Shown: positions 1 to 8,592, counted from the first letter of the stretch. The stretch is DNA of 17,768 nt from an uncultured Bacteroidales bacterium (GCA_937896105.1 CALBKR010000113.1:1-17768), one strand, 5' to 3'. Notes: a model not told the origin generated them from the sequence alone. Numbers and translations: made by a program.

Positions 1-1638
1 GTAACCACGCAGAAACTTAGCGCCGATGTGCGTGAGAAAGTAGAAAAAGTGCCTTCTTTGGAAGAGAATGCTGCAAAGGAGAAGAACGCGCTTGTCAACG
101 GTGACACCATTGTGGGGTTGGCTCGTGAGGTGTACAGTAGGCAGGGTAAGGTCGATACCGCTACTTTCTTCAAGCGCACAACCGCAGGCGGTACATCGGT
201 TAGTGACGGCGTTGCGACACTCAAACAGATTGGCGGTAATATAGTGAAAAACTATGTAGATGCCTCTTTTATTGGTAATGAAACGCTCGGTGTTGTCAAT
301 GGACATACATACTATTTTTCAACTTCATTGTTTAATGGGCAACTGCATTTTGCTGAAACCTCAACAGATGTTTACAGCGGTTGGAAGCAGCATAGCATTA
401 TATCGAAGGTAACATCCGACAGCATAACAATTGCGATAGAGGGTGATAATGCTTTAAATACTTTGTTAATTGACCTTACCGAAATGTTCGGGGCTGGCAA
501 AGAGCCTACCAAAGAGGATTGTGATAAGATGTTCGGTACAATGGATGCTCTTCCACAAGGGTTGACTATTGCACAGCCTACAGGATTGAAGAGTACAGGA
601 TACAACCAATGGAATCCCGAGAATGTGCTTATCAACAAGACCATCACTGACAATGCCATAGTTGACGGAGATAAAAATATTGCTATTGTAGAGTGTTTGC
701 CTTGTAAGACAGGAGCAGGCGAGAATAACGGTTATGTTATCGGCTATGGCGAGGGTGATGATTGGAGTGATGAAGGTGTCGAGGTTTATCTTTCTCCGCT
801 TGACCCATTGGATGTTGGGAATGGTGCTGAGCTATATATGCACAAATTGGAGAAGGATTCAACTTATGGCACATACGTTCCGCTGATTAAAGGTTGCTTG
901 CTTCTTGTTACCCCTACAACTGATAAACTCTGCGCTCACCTGCATTGGAGCGGTGACCGAGCAAAGACTGATTATGAAGAGTATGTCGAGAGCTATGTTG
1001 CTTTGCCCGCTGTTCCTGAAATGAGCGAGTGGGGGTTGGCTGGAATATCTATAAGCGGTACTCTTGCTGCCGACACTATCGACCTTGATAGAATGGTTTA
1101 TACCAAGAGGGTTGGCTGCGTTGATATGGGCAGCTTGAATTATTCTTATTATGAGAATAATAATGTCTTTGGACTGGAAACTTTTATTAATCAAGGCTTT
1201 AATTTTAAAGGTGGTGGAGCAATTTTGGCAAGTGCCTACACCACTGCAAGTGCTGGCTTTGTAGATAGCGCAAGACCCGATAAAACTATATATGCTGCAG
1301 ATAACAAGATTCAGCGTATTCATATAAAGGATTCTTCATATACGGATGCAGAATCCTTCAAAGCCTCACTTCAAGGCGTAATGCTCTACTACGAACTCGC
1401 TGAACCTGAAGAATATCCAATCGTAACCAAGACTGCGCCAAATTATATCGGCAGTGACTATGGTGTTGAGGAGTTTACTGGCTCGAAGATACCTTTGGCG
1501 GCGAATATACTGTTCTATATGCGTTCATTGGTGAGTGAAACCCGCAACTTTCTCGACCGTTTGATGGCAGGGCTTGGCGTGAGTGACGCGACAACAGCCG
1601 CCGACAAAATTGTCGCTTCAGTTACCGATGGAATATAA
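1..1638 (+). CDS. Phage tail / virion-surface protein, 5'-truncated by window edge
   Basis: The reading frame is already open at base 1, so the gene begins upstream. A GTG at 28 is only an internal codon and the true start is not visible. The visible part is about 545 residues with no membrane segment. Counting from that GTG, residues 147-160 contain a segment of the type DLTEMFGAGKEP, and residues 452-465 contain one of the type YYELAEPEEYPI. Both recur in tail-fibre or minor structural proteins of prophages from gut bacteria, and this is the whole basis of the call. The N-terminal part is charged and probably helical; the middle is rich in G, S, T and aromatic residues, as in beta-rich fibre proteins. 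The gene ends in TAA and converges on the polysaccharide operon across a shared terminator. It could be a receptor-binding protein, but nothing shows which receptor. Confidence 0.6.
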   Translation, partial: VTTQKLSADVREKVEKVPSLEENAAKEKNALVNGDTIVGLAREVYSRQGKVDTATFFKRTTAGGTSVSDGVATLKQIGGNIVKNYVDASFIGNETLGVVNGHTYYFSTSLFNGQLHFAETSTDVYSGWKQHSIISKVTSDSITIAIEGDNALNTLLIDLTEMFGAGKEPTKEDCDKMFGTMDALPQGLTIAQPTGLKSTGYNQWNPENVLINKTITDNAIVDGDKNIAIVECLPCKTGAGENNGYVIGYGEGDDWSDEGVEVYLSPLDPLDVGNGAELYMHKLEKDSTYGTYVPLIKGCLLLVTPTTDKLCAHLHWSGDRAKTDYEEYVESYVALPAVPEMSEWGLAGISISGTLAADTIDLDRMVYTKRVGCVDMGSLNYSYYENNNVFGLETFINQGFNFKGGGAILASAYTTASAGFVDSARPDKTIYAADNKIQRIHIKDSSYTDAESFKASLQGVMLYYELAEPEEYPIVTKTAPNYIGSDYGVEEFTGSKIPLAANILFYMRSLVSETRNFLDRLMAGLGVSDATTAADKIVASVTDGI

Positions 1639-1691
1639 ATCAGGTGATTGTATATGAGCCGTTGACTGAACCTCTAAAAAACAATCCCCGC

Positions 1692-1734
1692 AAAAAAGTG
1701 TGCTATGTTATTGCAACATAGCACACTTCTTTTC
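1692..1734. terminator. Bidirectional intrinsic terminator
   Basis: A perfect 14-bp inverted repeat pairs AAGTGTGCTATGTT (1696-1709) with AACATAGCACACTT (1715-1728) around a 5-base loop. On the + strand it is followed by a T-rich tract (TTCTTTTC). On the minus strand the six A residues at 1692-1697 become a T-run. It therefore fits rho-independent termination of both the phage gene (ending 1638) and the polysaccharide operon (last gene ending 1757). The surrounding 118-base gap holds no convincing gene. Confidence 0.85.
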
Positions 1735-1756
1735 TTGATAACGAACTGCGCTGTAG

Positions 1757-2323
1757 TTATTGAGTGGGAGGTAATGTCTTAATGACTTTTGCCGGAATTC
1801 CGGCAACAACAGAATTATCCGGAACATCTTTAACAACTACAGCATTAGCACCTATTATGACATTATTACCAATAGTAATACCGCCAAGAACCTTAGCTCC
1901 ACAAGTTATAGTTACATTGTCAAGAATTATAGGTTTTTTCCCATTCTTCATTCCAACTGTTACTTGCTGAAATATTATACAGTTCTTACCAATTTTTTCA
2001 GCGTTTACAACTGTTGCAAATGGATGCAATAGTCGTAGCCCCCCTCCAATGTTTTTTGTACCATCAATATAAAAACACTCTTTACCTTTTGCCAATCTTC
2101 TAATCAAAAAAGAATAGCTGCCGGAACGGAGGTATAAAACATTCCGATATTCCTTATATTCTATAAATAATTTTGTAGCCCCACATAAATTTGCATTAAC
2201 ACGTTTCCATTTTGCCCAAGCGTTTAAATCTTCTTTAAATATTTTCTTATTCTGTGTGATATAAAGAAAGAGAACAAATGGAAAGAATAAGAATAATTTT
2301 AATAGGTTGAATAACTTTTTCAT
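1757..2323 (-). CDS. Serine-acetyltransferase-like hexapeptide acyltransferase
   Basis: 188 residues. A left-handed beta-helix acyltransferase of the CysE/serine O-acetyltransferase-like branch that is common in polysaccharide loci, where it usually transfers acetyl from acetyl-CoA to a sugar hydroxyl or amine. Residues 1-23 are a basic start followed by a strongly hydrophobic F/L-rich stretch, which suggests a membrane anchor. Hexapeptide repeats run from about residue 92 to 180. The likely catalytic His is H100 in GLRLLHPF, followed by the QQVTVG segment (119-124) that matches the QSVTLG-type motif of serine acetyltransferases. The end, AGIPAKVI, is the usual closing motif of the fold. It is the last gene of the operon, 27 bases after a GT4 gene and just before the terminator. 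Acyl-acceptor is unknown; a role in cysteine synthesis is unlikely given the position. Confidence 0.8.
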   Translation of the reverse strand: MKKLFNLLKLFLFFPFVLFLYITQNKKIFKEDLNAWAKWKRVNANLCGATKLFIEYKEYRNVLYLRSGSYSFLIRRLAKGKECFYIDGTKNIGGGLRLLHPFATVVNAEKIGKNCIIFQQVTVGMKNGKKPIILDNVTITCGAKVLGGITIGNNVIIGANAVVVKDVPDNSVVAGIPAKVIKTLPPTQ

Positions 2324-2350
2324 GTGATAATGTGTAATAATATTTATAGT

Positions 2351-3601
2351 CTATGCTTGTTTTGATACAAGTCTTTTGTATATTTCAACCATTTTTTTTG
2401 CCTTAGCCTCGTAAGTGAGTTCTTCTGCAACTTTGTCAAAGTTCGGTTGCATTGCAGTTAATAATTCTCTGTTTTTGTATAATTCTTCAATGACTTTCGC
2501 GAAATCGTTGATAGAGTCTTGTGGTGTGCGTAGCTCTATTTTTCGTCCAATGCTGTCATTTACAATGTTGCCGAAACCACAAATGTTATGGCAAATTATA
2601 GGCAATCTGTTCTGTATAGCCTCAAGCGTTACTGTCGATGTCAGGTCCATAATGCTTGTAAAGAAGAAAATATCGGCTTTTTGCATCAGTTCCATAACTT
2701 TAACGTTGTCGGTTTTGCCATGCCAAACGCATTTGCTGTCAATCTCCAGTTTAGAACAGAGTCCTTTGTAGAAATTTATTTGCTGTTCGGAACCTGTACC
2801 GCAAATGTGCAAGGTAACATTAAGGTGCTTAAGCTTTGCAATGGTGTACAGGGCAATTTCAAGCTGTTTCCTGAAGTCGAACTTACCAACCCAAATTAAA
2901 TCGAGTCCTTTTTCTTCAGCATCGTTTTCATCATTGTCACAATTCTTGTTTGCTGCTATGTTGCAGCCAGTCTCGTTTATTAGTATTGAGTCGCGTTTGT
3001 ATACCTCACTGAATACTTTTTCAACTCCTTTAACAGCAGAGATAAGGACATCGGAGTTTTTAATAGCCTTGCGTACACTGGGTTGGTATCTGTACTGCAG
3101 TGTATTTATTGTGTTTTTTATTCTGCAAAATAGATTCTGTTTGAAACCTACATTTTTAAGGTATGATGTAGGTATATTCTCCATACCGCCAACTGGTCCC
3201 CAAACATATGGAATACCCTTGATTTTCCAGAGCAAACCAGGTTCACGAAAACCAACCATGTTCAATTGATGAATAACATCTATTTTATGCTCGTTGCATA
3301 TTTGTTTAGCAATCTTCAATGTGCTCTTCTGCCATTTGTGATAGTAGTAATAAAAACGCCAATCCCCTTGGTTCCAACACATATCGCGTACTTTCTGTGG
3401 CACCGGGTTATAGTAAAAAGTGATATTGTCACGCAAAGGATGTTGCTTTAATGCATCCTCAATCTCTGTACGCCACTCACCTTCTGTAATTACATAACAT
3501 TTACAATGCTTGGCAATGTTTATAATCCAGTTCCAACCAACTCCCTGCTCGCTGCCCCAGTTGGGTGCGACTGCGTATGCGTTGATAAGTATGTTTAGCA
3601 T
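2351..3601 (-). CDS. Glycosyltransferase family 4 (GT-B fold)
   Basis: 416 residues, normal for a GT4 enzyme, cytoplasmic or loosely membrane-associated. It should transfer a sugar from a nucleotide-sugar to the lipid-linked repeat unit. The N-terminal acceptor domain opens with a Rossmann strand and the loop GSEQGVGWNW (16-25), a form often seen in glycosyltransferases of Bacteroidota. The C-terminal donor domain starts near residue 233 (LDLIWVGKFDFRK). Its nucleotide-sugar site is around 316-337, where the usual EX7E pair appears as D319-X7-E327. The ATG at 3601 is the first start after the upstream stop, 22 bases after the acyltransferase 3 gene. Sugar specificity cannot be read from the sequence. 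Confidence 0.85.
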   Translation of the reverse strand: MLNILINAYAVAPNWGSEQGVGWNWIINIAKHCKCYVITEGEWRTEIEDALKQHPLRDNITFYYNPVPQKVRDMCWNQGDWRFYYYYHKWQKSTLKIAKQICNEHKIDVIHQLNMVGFREPGLLWKIKGIPYVWGPVGGMENIPTSYLKNVGFKQNLFCRIKNTINTLQYRYQPSVRKAIKNSDVLISAVKGVEKVFSEVYKRDSILINETGCNIAANKNCDNDENDAEEKGLDLIWVGKFDFRKQLEIALYTIAKLKHLNVTLHICGTGSEQQINFYKGLCSKLEIDSKCVWHGKTDNVKVMELMQKADIFFFTSIMDLTSTVTLEAIQNRLPIICHNICGFGNIVNDSIGRKIELRTPQDSINDFAKVIEELYKNRELLTAMQPNFDKVAEELTYEAKAKKMVEIYKRLVSKQA

Positions 3602-3623
3602 AATCTTCTATATATATATTACT

Positions 3624-4583
3624 TTATATGGCCTTGAATATCTCTTTCCAGTTATAATCTTCTTTGTTGAATGTCTGCATAAAGAATCTGGCACAGCATC
3701 TCAAAAGATAGGCTGAGGTGATGATGATAGCAAACATGGCAAAATAATTTAAAGGGAAGGGTAGTCCCAGATCGTAATGTAGCAATGTAATTTGTGTTAT
3801 ATATATTTCAAGGCATAATCCACCAACAAACATTACGATATAGTAAACAGATTTTTTAGAGAATAGTTTCAATGCTGTTTTACCATTAAACAGAGAATAG
3901 GTAGAATATGTAAGTGCTAATAATGGTAGCAATGATATAATTTGCAACTTGTTCGCTATCGGGTTGGAAGCAGACATGAATAGTATTGCATAAAAGGCTA
4001 TAATACTTACAATAGATATGATTAGGGATTTCTTTTCTCCCATAACTTTTCTATTCTTGCCGATTATGGCACCCAGTAGCATTGCCAGAAAGAAGAATAC
4101 CCACTTTAAAAGGGTGTCTCCGTACATACCGAAATTATCGGGCCTGTCCCACATTATGTAACTGATAATCACAATTAATGTTGCAACTGAAAATGCCGTG
4201 TACAACCTATTATAAAAGTATCTGTTAATGAAATACGCAACAATATAGTACAGCATTATACAAGTAACAAACCATCCGCCTCCATGCAAAATTGTGGTTT
4301 TCATGTTGCTTGTAGAACCGAACAGGAATGCTGAGATTATTGCCCATGCAAATATGGTAGGATAGATTCTGCTTATCCTTTTCTTGTACCAGTTGTCAAA
4401 CCTTCCTGCAGGTTTTAGGAATAGGGTAAAACCAGAACAGAAGAAGAATAGGGCATCGCCTATTGCCCCTCCTGTTGCAAGTGCTTGCAGTGATGGGGGG
4501 TAGATGTGCCCGAAGTGGGAATTTGTAATTATTATTGCTGCAAAAAATTTGATTATATCAATACCTATATCTCTATTTTTCAT
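3624..4583 (-). CDS. Membrane acyltransferase 3 (OafA/WecH-like)
   Basis: 319 residues, almost entirely membrane-embedded, with roughly ten hydrophobic segments. It belongs to the acyltransferase 3 family, which O-acetylates or otherwise O-acylates surface glycans. The family's N-terminal signature is present: GIDIIKFFAAIIITNSHF (7-24) with the presumed catalytic H23, then FFFCSGF (46-52), then the basic RISRIYP segment (69-75). The protein is at the short end of the family and has no periplasmic SGNH domain attached. It starts 11 bases after the preceding hexapeptide acetyltransferase gene, so two acylating enzymes are adjacent in the operon. Donor chain and acceptor sugar are not predictable. 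Confidence 0.88.
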   Translation of the reverse strand: MKNRDIGIDIIKFFAAIIITNSHFGHIYPPSLQALATGGAIGDALFFFCSGFTLFLKPAGRFDNWYKKRISRIYPTIFAWAIISAFLFGSTSNMKTTILHGGGWFVTCIMLYYIVAYFINRYFYNRLYTAFSVATLIVIISYIMWDRPDNFGMYGDTLLKWVFFFLAMLLGAIIGKNRKVMGEKKSLIISIVSIIAFYAILFMSASNPIANKLQIISLLPLLALTYSTYSLFNGKTALKLFSKKSVYYIVMFVGGLCLEIYITQITLLHYDLGLPFPLNYFAMFAIIITSAYLLRCCARFFMQTFNKEDYNWKEIFKAI

Positions 4584-4594
4584 AATTCATACCA

Positions 4595-5158
4595 TTATTG
4601 TTTCGATAACCATTCACAATGCCTTTTTATATCTTCGTCATTATCAAATCTGTACTTGATAATCCTTGCCGGGTTGCCACCGACAATTGCACATGGTGGT
4701 ACATCCTTAGTAACAACAGCACCTGATGCAACGATAGAACCTGCTCCAATTTTTATTCCTGACATAATTATTGCTCCATGTCCAATCCAAACATCATTTT
4801 CAACGATTATTGGATTGTTCTTGCCTCTTGGACTACTCCAAATTGTTTTGCCAAGTATGTTAAACGTATGGTCGTTCTTTCCTATAAAACATACATTACC
4901 GGCCAATAGGATATTATTTCCCATAATAGCTCCTGTATCGAGCAGGCAATTAGGTCCAAACTGAACATTGTGGCCTAGAACAAATTCGTATCCAGGGTTG
5001 AAACGTGTTCCTTTCATCACACGAATAAATCCATTGTATTTAACGTTCTTGTTCTTGATATTGAAACAATACCAAGTGCGCATTACGTTAAGTATATAAT
5101 TTATTCTGAATTTCAGTTTTGATGCCCCTATAGGCATATTGGAATAATCTATTTTCAT
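4595..5158 (-). CDS. CatB/WbbJ-type hexapeptide acetyltransferase
   Basis: 187 residues. A left-handed beta-helix acetyltransferase of the xenobiotic/maltose acetyltransferase type, predicted to move acetyl from acetyl-CoA to a sugar hydroxyl in the cytoplasm. Repeats run from about residue 58 to 166. A His in [10 protein letters not shown] (H97) lies where the catalytic His of this family sits. The segment [19 protein letters not shown] (122-140) and the [11 protein letters not shown] end (161-171) are diagnostic. The C-terminal helix, with acidic residues then CEWLSK, is also usual for the family. It lies 19 bases after a GT4 gene and 11 bases before the acyltransferase 3 gene. An antibiotic-acetylating role is formally possible, but the context argues for glycan modification. 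Confidence 0.87.
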   Translation of the reverse strand: MKIDYSNMPIGASKLKFRINYILNVMRTWYCFNIKNKNVKYNGFIRVMKGTRFNPGYEFVLGHNVQFGPNCLLDTGAIMGNNILLAGNVCFIGKNDHTFNILGKTIWSSPRGKNNPIIVENDVWIGHGAIIMSGIKIGAGSIVASGAVVTKDVPPCAIVGGNPARIIKYRFDNDEDIKRHCEWLSKQ

Positions 5159-5177
5159 TTATATGCAATAATAGGTT

Positions 5178-6260
5178 TTACTTTTTACTCATCGCGTACC
5201 TTATAGCACCCAATGCACCATTTGCCATTATTTGTGGAGAGCAACTTTCATTATAGTATTTTCTTGCATTGTCTGCCATAGCTGCAAATTCTGCATATTT
5301 AGCAACGGCATCAACAAGTATATTTGCCAATTCCTCTGTTGAGTTATAATATATTCCATTATACTTGTCAATGATATTGTTCCTCTCTCCACCGGTGATA
5401 GCATTTGGGCGTGTTACGAAAGGACAGCCGTAGCCAAGACTTTTGGGTACTGACAAACCTGCCTGTTTAGGAGAAATACATAGTCTTGCGTTAAGGAAAT
5501 AATCTCTCAGAATATTCTCATCGTATACAGCACCGCACAATATAATATCATTCTCAAGATTCAGGCTCTCAATCTGTTCTCTGATAGCCTGCTCTTCGGC
5601 TCCTTTACCCACTATGTTCAGTTTTGGAAGATTATCTAATCTCTTTTTTGCAATGTGGTATGCTTCAATAAGTTCATCAAGGCCTTTTTGGCGATATAAT
5701 GTACCCACAAAAAGGAAACTGTTCCTTTCTGAGTATTTAGGGAGCTCGTTATATTCAGCAACCTCTACAGTGTTATGCGCAACAAAATATTTTTCCTTTT
5801 TTATTCTCTTGTACCTGCTCCAATATTCTATGGGCTCTGGCATGTAGAAAATGCAGGCATCTGCAGCATCCTGTATGTTTTCAAAAACCTTATCCTTGAA
5901 TGTTGGCTTGCTCTCAAGGCCGTAAGGAATGTCGTATGTTACATACTTTCCAATAGTCCAGGTAATTAACTTGAATTTTTTGTGTGGAAGGAATGGTACA
6001 AAATTCAGTGTAAGGCAATTCAAGTGAGGTTGCATAATGACAACATCGTATTTATTAAAAATTTTGTATATTCCTGTATGAATGTTGAATTTCCACAGTT
6101 TGAAATGTTGAAGTTGGAATACATTTAGTTCTGGGTCATTAATATCATTTTTTTCTGTATATGCAAGGTCTAAATCAACCTCCTTGCTCATAAGTTTATA
6201 TATTGGTGCTCTATAACGTTGTAGGATTTCTTGTATTAGTAGTACTTTTGGCTTTTTCAT
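5178..6260 (-). CDS. Glycosyltransferase family 4, variant donor motif
   Basis: 360 residues with a GT-B layout. The N-terminal acceptor domain covers about 1-165, including RYRAPIYKLM near residues 15-24, a pattern seen in GT4 enzymes of polysaccharide loci. The donor domain begins at FLFVGTLYRQKGLDELIEA (182-200). The nucleotide-sugar loop, SPKQAGLSVPKSLGYGCPFV (263-282), has the variant form with a central AGLS. Q266 and S274 occupy the places of the two acidic residues of the EX7E motif. It is preceded by a 141-base AT-rich gap, the largest in the operon, so it may head a sub-operon with the three modifying or transferase genes that follow. Specificity is unknown. Confidence 0.83.
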   Translation of the reverse strand: MKKPKVLLIQEILQRYRAPIYKLMSKEVDLDLAYTEKNDINDPELNVFQLQHFKLWKFNIHTGIYKIFNKYDVVIMQPHLNCLTLNFVPFLPHKKFKLITWTIGKYVTYDIPYGLESKPTFKDKVFENIQDAADACIFYMPEPIEYWSRYKRIKKEKYFVAHNTVEVAEYNELPKYSERNSFLFVGTLYRQKGLDELIEAYHIAKKRLDNLPKLNIVGKGAEEQAIREQIESLNLENDIILCGAVYDENILRDYFLNARLCISPKQAGLSVPKSLGYGCPFVTRPNAITGGERNNIIDKYNGIYYNSTEELANILVDAVAKYAEFAAMADNARKYYNESCSPQIMANGALGAIRYAMSKK

Positions 6261-6401
6261 TTTGCAATAGTTTAATTATTTTATATTAAAATCCACTTAT
6301 TGTCCCAAGTTTACAAAAAACTTTTCATTATTCTTTTTTGCATAAAAGTGAGATATAAATATGTTTTCTTAAGAAACTTTTTATTGCTTTCATTTTATTG
6401 G
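6261..6401. other. AT-rich intergenic gap with small inverted repeats
   Basis: This 141-base gap is several times longer than any other spacing in the operon. It is very AT-rich. It contains a 12-base perfect palindrome around CTTAAG (6365-6376) and a 6-bp inverted repeat AAGTTT/AAACTT (6307-6312 and 6318-6323). Neither hairpin has a following T-tract strong enough to call a terminator. I looked on the minus strand for the Bacteroides-type -7 element TAnnTTTG and did not find one. An internal promoter or a decayed spacer are both possible. Confidence 0.4.
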
Positions 6402-7631
6402 TTATTTGAGTTTGTATAATGCCAATAAAACTTTTATATCTTCGTTTATTGTAACATCTAATTTGCAGATGATTTTACGCAGTTTAAACTTTAATGCATT
6501 CATTCGTAACACTATTCCCGATATGCTTTTGCGTCTTGTACAGTGCGATGTTTGTGAGTTGTTGATGATATTGTCCATCTGTGTTTTCCAGCAGTCATAA
6601 CAATATCCTTCTTTGTACGATTTATATGAGTTTTCATATATGTGGGTGTATTTTTCGTGGTTTGTTATTATGTCTGTTATGCGTTCCACAAAACCATTGA
6701 TGTTGGTGTGTGGTATAACATATCCGTTCTTTCCATCTTCAATGATTTCTTTATTGGCTATGGGAAAATCACTGACAATGCAGATGGCACCAATACGCAT
6801 AGCTTCTATTAGTGCCATAGGGCAACCTTCTCGCCTTGATGGCGAGAAAAAGATATTGGCATTTGAAATAATTTTTCTGGCCTCTTCGCGTGGAATTTTT
6901 CCAGTGAAAATAATCCTATTATCGTCCTTGACAAACTTTCTTATGTCGTTCATTCCCAAGAATGGGAAATATCGGCTTAAATGTACATAGTTGCCACCCA
7001 TCCAATAGAACTTGAAATCCAAGTCCGTTTTCTGCAGTTCTCTCAACACTCTTATAACTAATTCCGGGGTTTTTGAACCCGCGCATCCTCCTGGGTAAAC
7101 AATATTTATGGTCTTGTTGGCTTTTTTATCACTCCTGTATTCCTCAGCCTGTGGGTGTTCGCCTACAAAGTTGTATATTACAGAAATTTTGTTTGTATCT
7201 TTTATTGAGAAACGTTTGTTTATATACCTCTTGCCTGAATACGATAGCGCTATAATATTGTCAACATACTTGTTGTTCATTCCTGCAAGCTCTGCTTCAA
7301 TATATTTAAGCGAATGGCTTACGGTTACTAATTTTATGTTGTTATTAAGATATGGCGCAATCAATGATATAACCCCTGCGAAACTGTTTATAACAATGTC
7401 GGGCTTTATATCCTCGTTTATGATTTTTATTGTTCTTTTTAGGTTTTGTATCGATATGTTCGACATATCGTGGTACAGTACTTTTACATTGCTGTTTTGA
7501 ATAGGGGATCTTTTGTCATCGCCCAACATTACATAGAACTCGTTATTTGTTGAATAGTTTTCAATGAGTTCATGTGCAAACGTGGTTATTCCGCCACTAC
7601 CGAAAGAAGACGAGCATAATAGTATTTTCAT
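6402..7631 (-). CDS. Glycosyltransferase family 4 (canonical EX7E)
   Basis: 409 residues, GT-B retaining glycosyltransferase. A glycine/serine loop follows the first strand (SFGSGGIT, 9-16), as expected for the acceptor domain. SHSLKYIEAE near 105-114 resembles the conserved His region of GT4 enzymes. The donor domain begins at about NIVYPGG (176-182). The sugar-nucleotide site, SPSRREGCPMALIEAM (263-278), carries the canonical E268-X7-E276 pair. The last 45 residues are a basic extension beyond the usual fold that could hold the enzyme to the membrane. The gene is 18 bases downstream of the GT2 gene and followed by the 141-base gap. Its coding sequence looks more AT-rich than the aldo/keto reductase or PP-loop genes, consistent with a mosaic locus. 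Confidence 0.88.
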   Translation of the reverse strand: MKILLCSSSFGSGGITTFAHELIENYSTNNEFYVMLGDDKRSPIQNSNVKVLYHDMSNISIQNLKRTIKIINEDIKPDIVINSFAGVISLIAPYLNNNIKLVTVSHSLKYIEAELAGMNNKYVDNIIALSYSGKRYINKRFSIKDTNKISVIYNFVGEHPQAEEYRSDKKANKTINIVYPGGCAGSKTPELVIRVLRELQKTDLDFKFYWMGGNYVHLSRYFPFLGMNDIRKFVKDDNRIIFTGKIPREEARKIISNANIFFSPSRREGCPMALIEAMRIGAICIVSDFPIANKEIIEDGKNGYVIPHTNINGFVERITDIITNHEKYTHIYENSYKSYKEGYCYDCWKTQMDNIINNSQTSHCTRRKSISGIVLRMNALKFKLRKIICKLDVTINEDIKVLLALYKLK

Positions 7632-7649
7632 ATTTTTGTATTATAAAAT

Positions 7650-8585
7650 TTATAAACGTACGTGTATGCCGCATGCTACGCGCATCAAGGCTCCTGTAAG
7701 TTTGTTCGGATATGAGAAGTATAACTTTATGAACCACGTATATAAAGGTGTAGATAGGTCTATTTTAACCTCCTTCATAAACTCCTTGCACTCTTCGAGT
7801 GTCAAATTTTTTGTAGTATATCTTTCGTGTACGGAATTTGCTATGCATACATACATTACAGAACCGTATCGCTCTTTCATTGAGTAGTACTCTTTGTATA
7901 GAAGTTGCCAATTTGTTAAAAGAATTTTCTTTTTAGAGGCACTGCCTTCTCTGTCAAAGTACAGATAAAAACCATTCTTGGGGTCGCAATATATGCTGTT
8001 GAGCTTGTCCGACAAACGGATGTTCATCAACATATCCTCATTATTGGTGATACCTTCAGGTATATTTAAGGTTTCAGAATTGAATAGGCTTTTTCTTATT
8101 ATTTTTCCACCAATCCCACCTGTTATCTTTTTGTTTGCAAGTAGTGAGAGGTATCCCTTTTTGTTGTATTTCCCCTTTGCTCCCATACGATTGAGTGTTC
8201 GGGTGCTGCCACATACTCTTATGTTGGGCGTCTGTACAATATCGACATTCTTTGCCAGTGCCGTCTCAACAAAATATTCTATTGCAGTCGGGAGCAGTTG
8301 GTCGTCGCCGTCGAGAAATACTATCCATTCGCCTGTCGATGCCTCAATGCCGTGCTTTCTTGCTTTGGTTACTCCCATATTCTTTTGGTGAATAACCTTT
8401 ATGCGGTTATCGCTTTTGGCCAATTCGTCGCAGATGATTCCGCTATTGTCGGGGGAACCATCATCTATGAGCATAATCTCTACGTGTTCGTAGGTTTGAT
8501 TTTGAACGCTTTTTACAGTATCCTTAATATGTTGCTCTACATTATATACAGGAATAATAATAGAAACTAGTGGTCTTGTGTCCAT
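7650..8585 (-). CDS. Glycosyltransferase family 2 (GT-A fold)
   Basis: 311 residues. An inverting glycosyltransferase predicted to add a sugar to the lipid-linked repeat unit at the inner face of the membrane. The GT2 signatures are all near the start: VSIIIPVYNVE (7-17), DDGSPDNS (41-48), KNMGVTKARKHGI (68-80) and the metal-binding D-x-D in LDGDD (91-95). The C-terminal half is diverse and lacks a transmembrane segment, so this is not a processive synthase. The ATG at 8585 lies 7 bases after the pyruvyl transferase stop. It is the only GT2 in the window; the other three transferases are GT4. Confidence 0.9.
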   Translation of the reverse strand: MDTRPLVSIIIPVYNVEQHIKDTVKSVQNQTYEHVEIMLIDDGSPDNSGIICDELAKSDNRIKVIHQKNMGVTKARKHGIEASTGEWIVFLDGDDQLLPTAIEYFVETALAKNVDIVQTPNIRVCGSTRTLNRMGAKGKYNKKGYLSLLANKKITGGIGGKIIRKSLFNSETLNIPEGITNNEDMLMNIRLSDKLNSIYCDPKNGFYLYFDREGSASKKKILLTNWQLLYKEYYSMKERYGSVMYVCIANSVHERYTTKNLTLEECKEFMKEVKIDLSTPLYTWFIKLYFSYPNKLTGALMRVACGIHVRL

Positions 8586-8592
8586 AACTTTA

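Noticed and set aside
28..30. GTG at 28 as the start of the phage gene
   Set aside because: The frame is open from base 1 with plausible coding sequence and no ribosome-binding site before the GTG.
1644..1721. 25-codon GTG-started frame after the phage gene
   Set aside because: It looks mildly protein-like at first but has no spaced ribosome-binding site and ends inside the terminator stem; it is most likely chance.
6365..6376. CTTAAG-centred palindrome as a terminator after the GT4 gene
   Set aside because: The stem is only six AT-rich pairs and lacks a clear T-tract on the minus strand.
7108..7500. Long + strand frames opposite the glycan genes, here and elsewhere (e.g. 2805-3269, 7978-8391, 8597-9085, 14986-15417)
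   Set aside because: They lie wholly opposite well-recognised minus-strand genes, have low-complexity hydrophobic or Ser-rich translations and no family signature.
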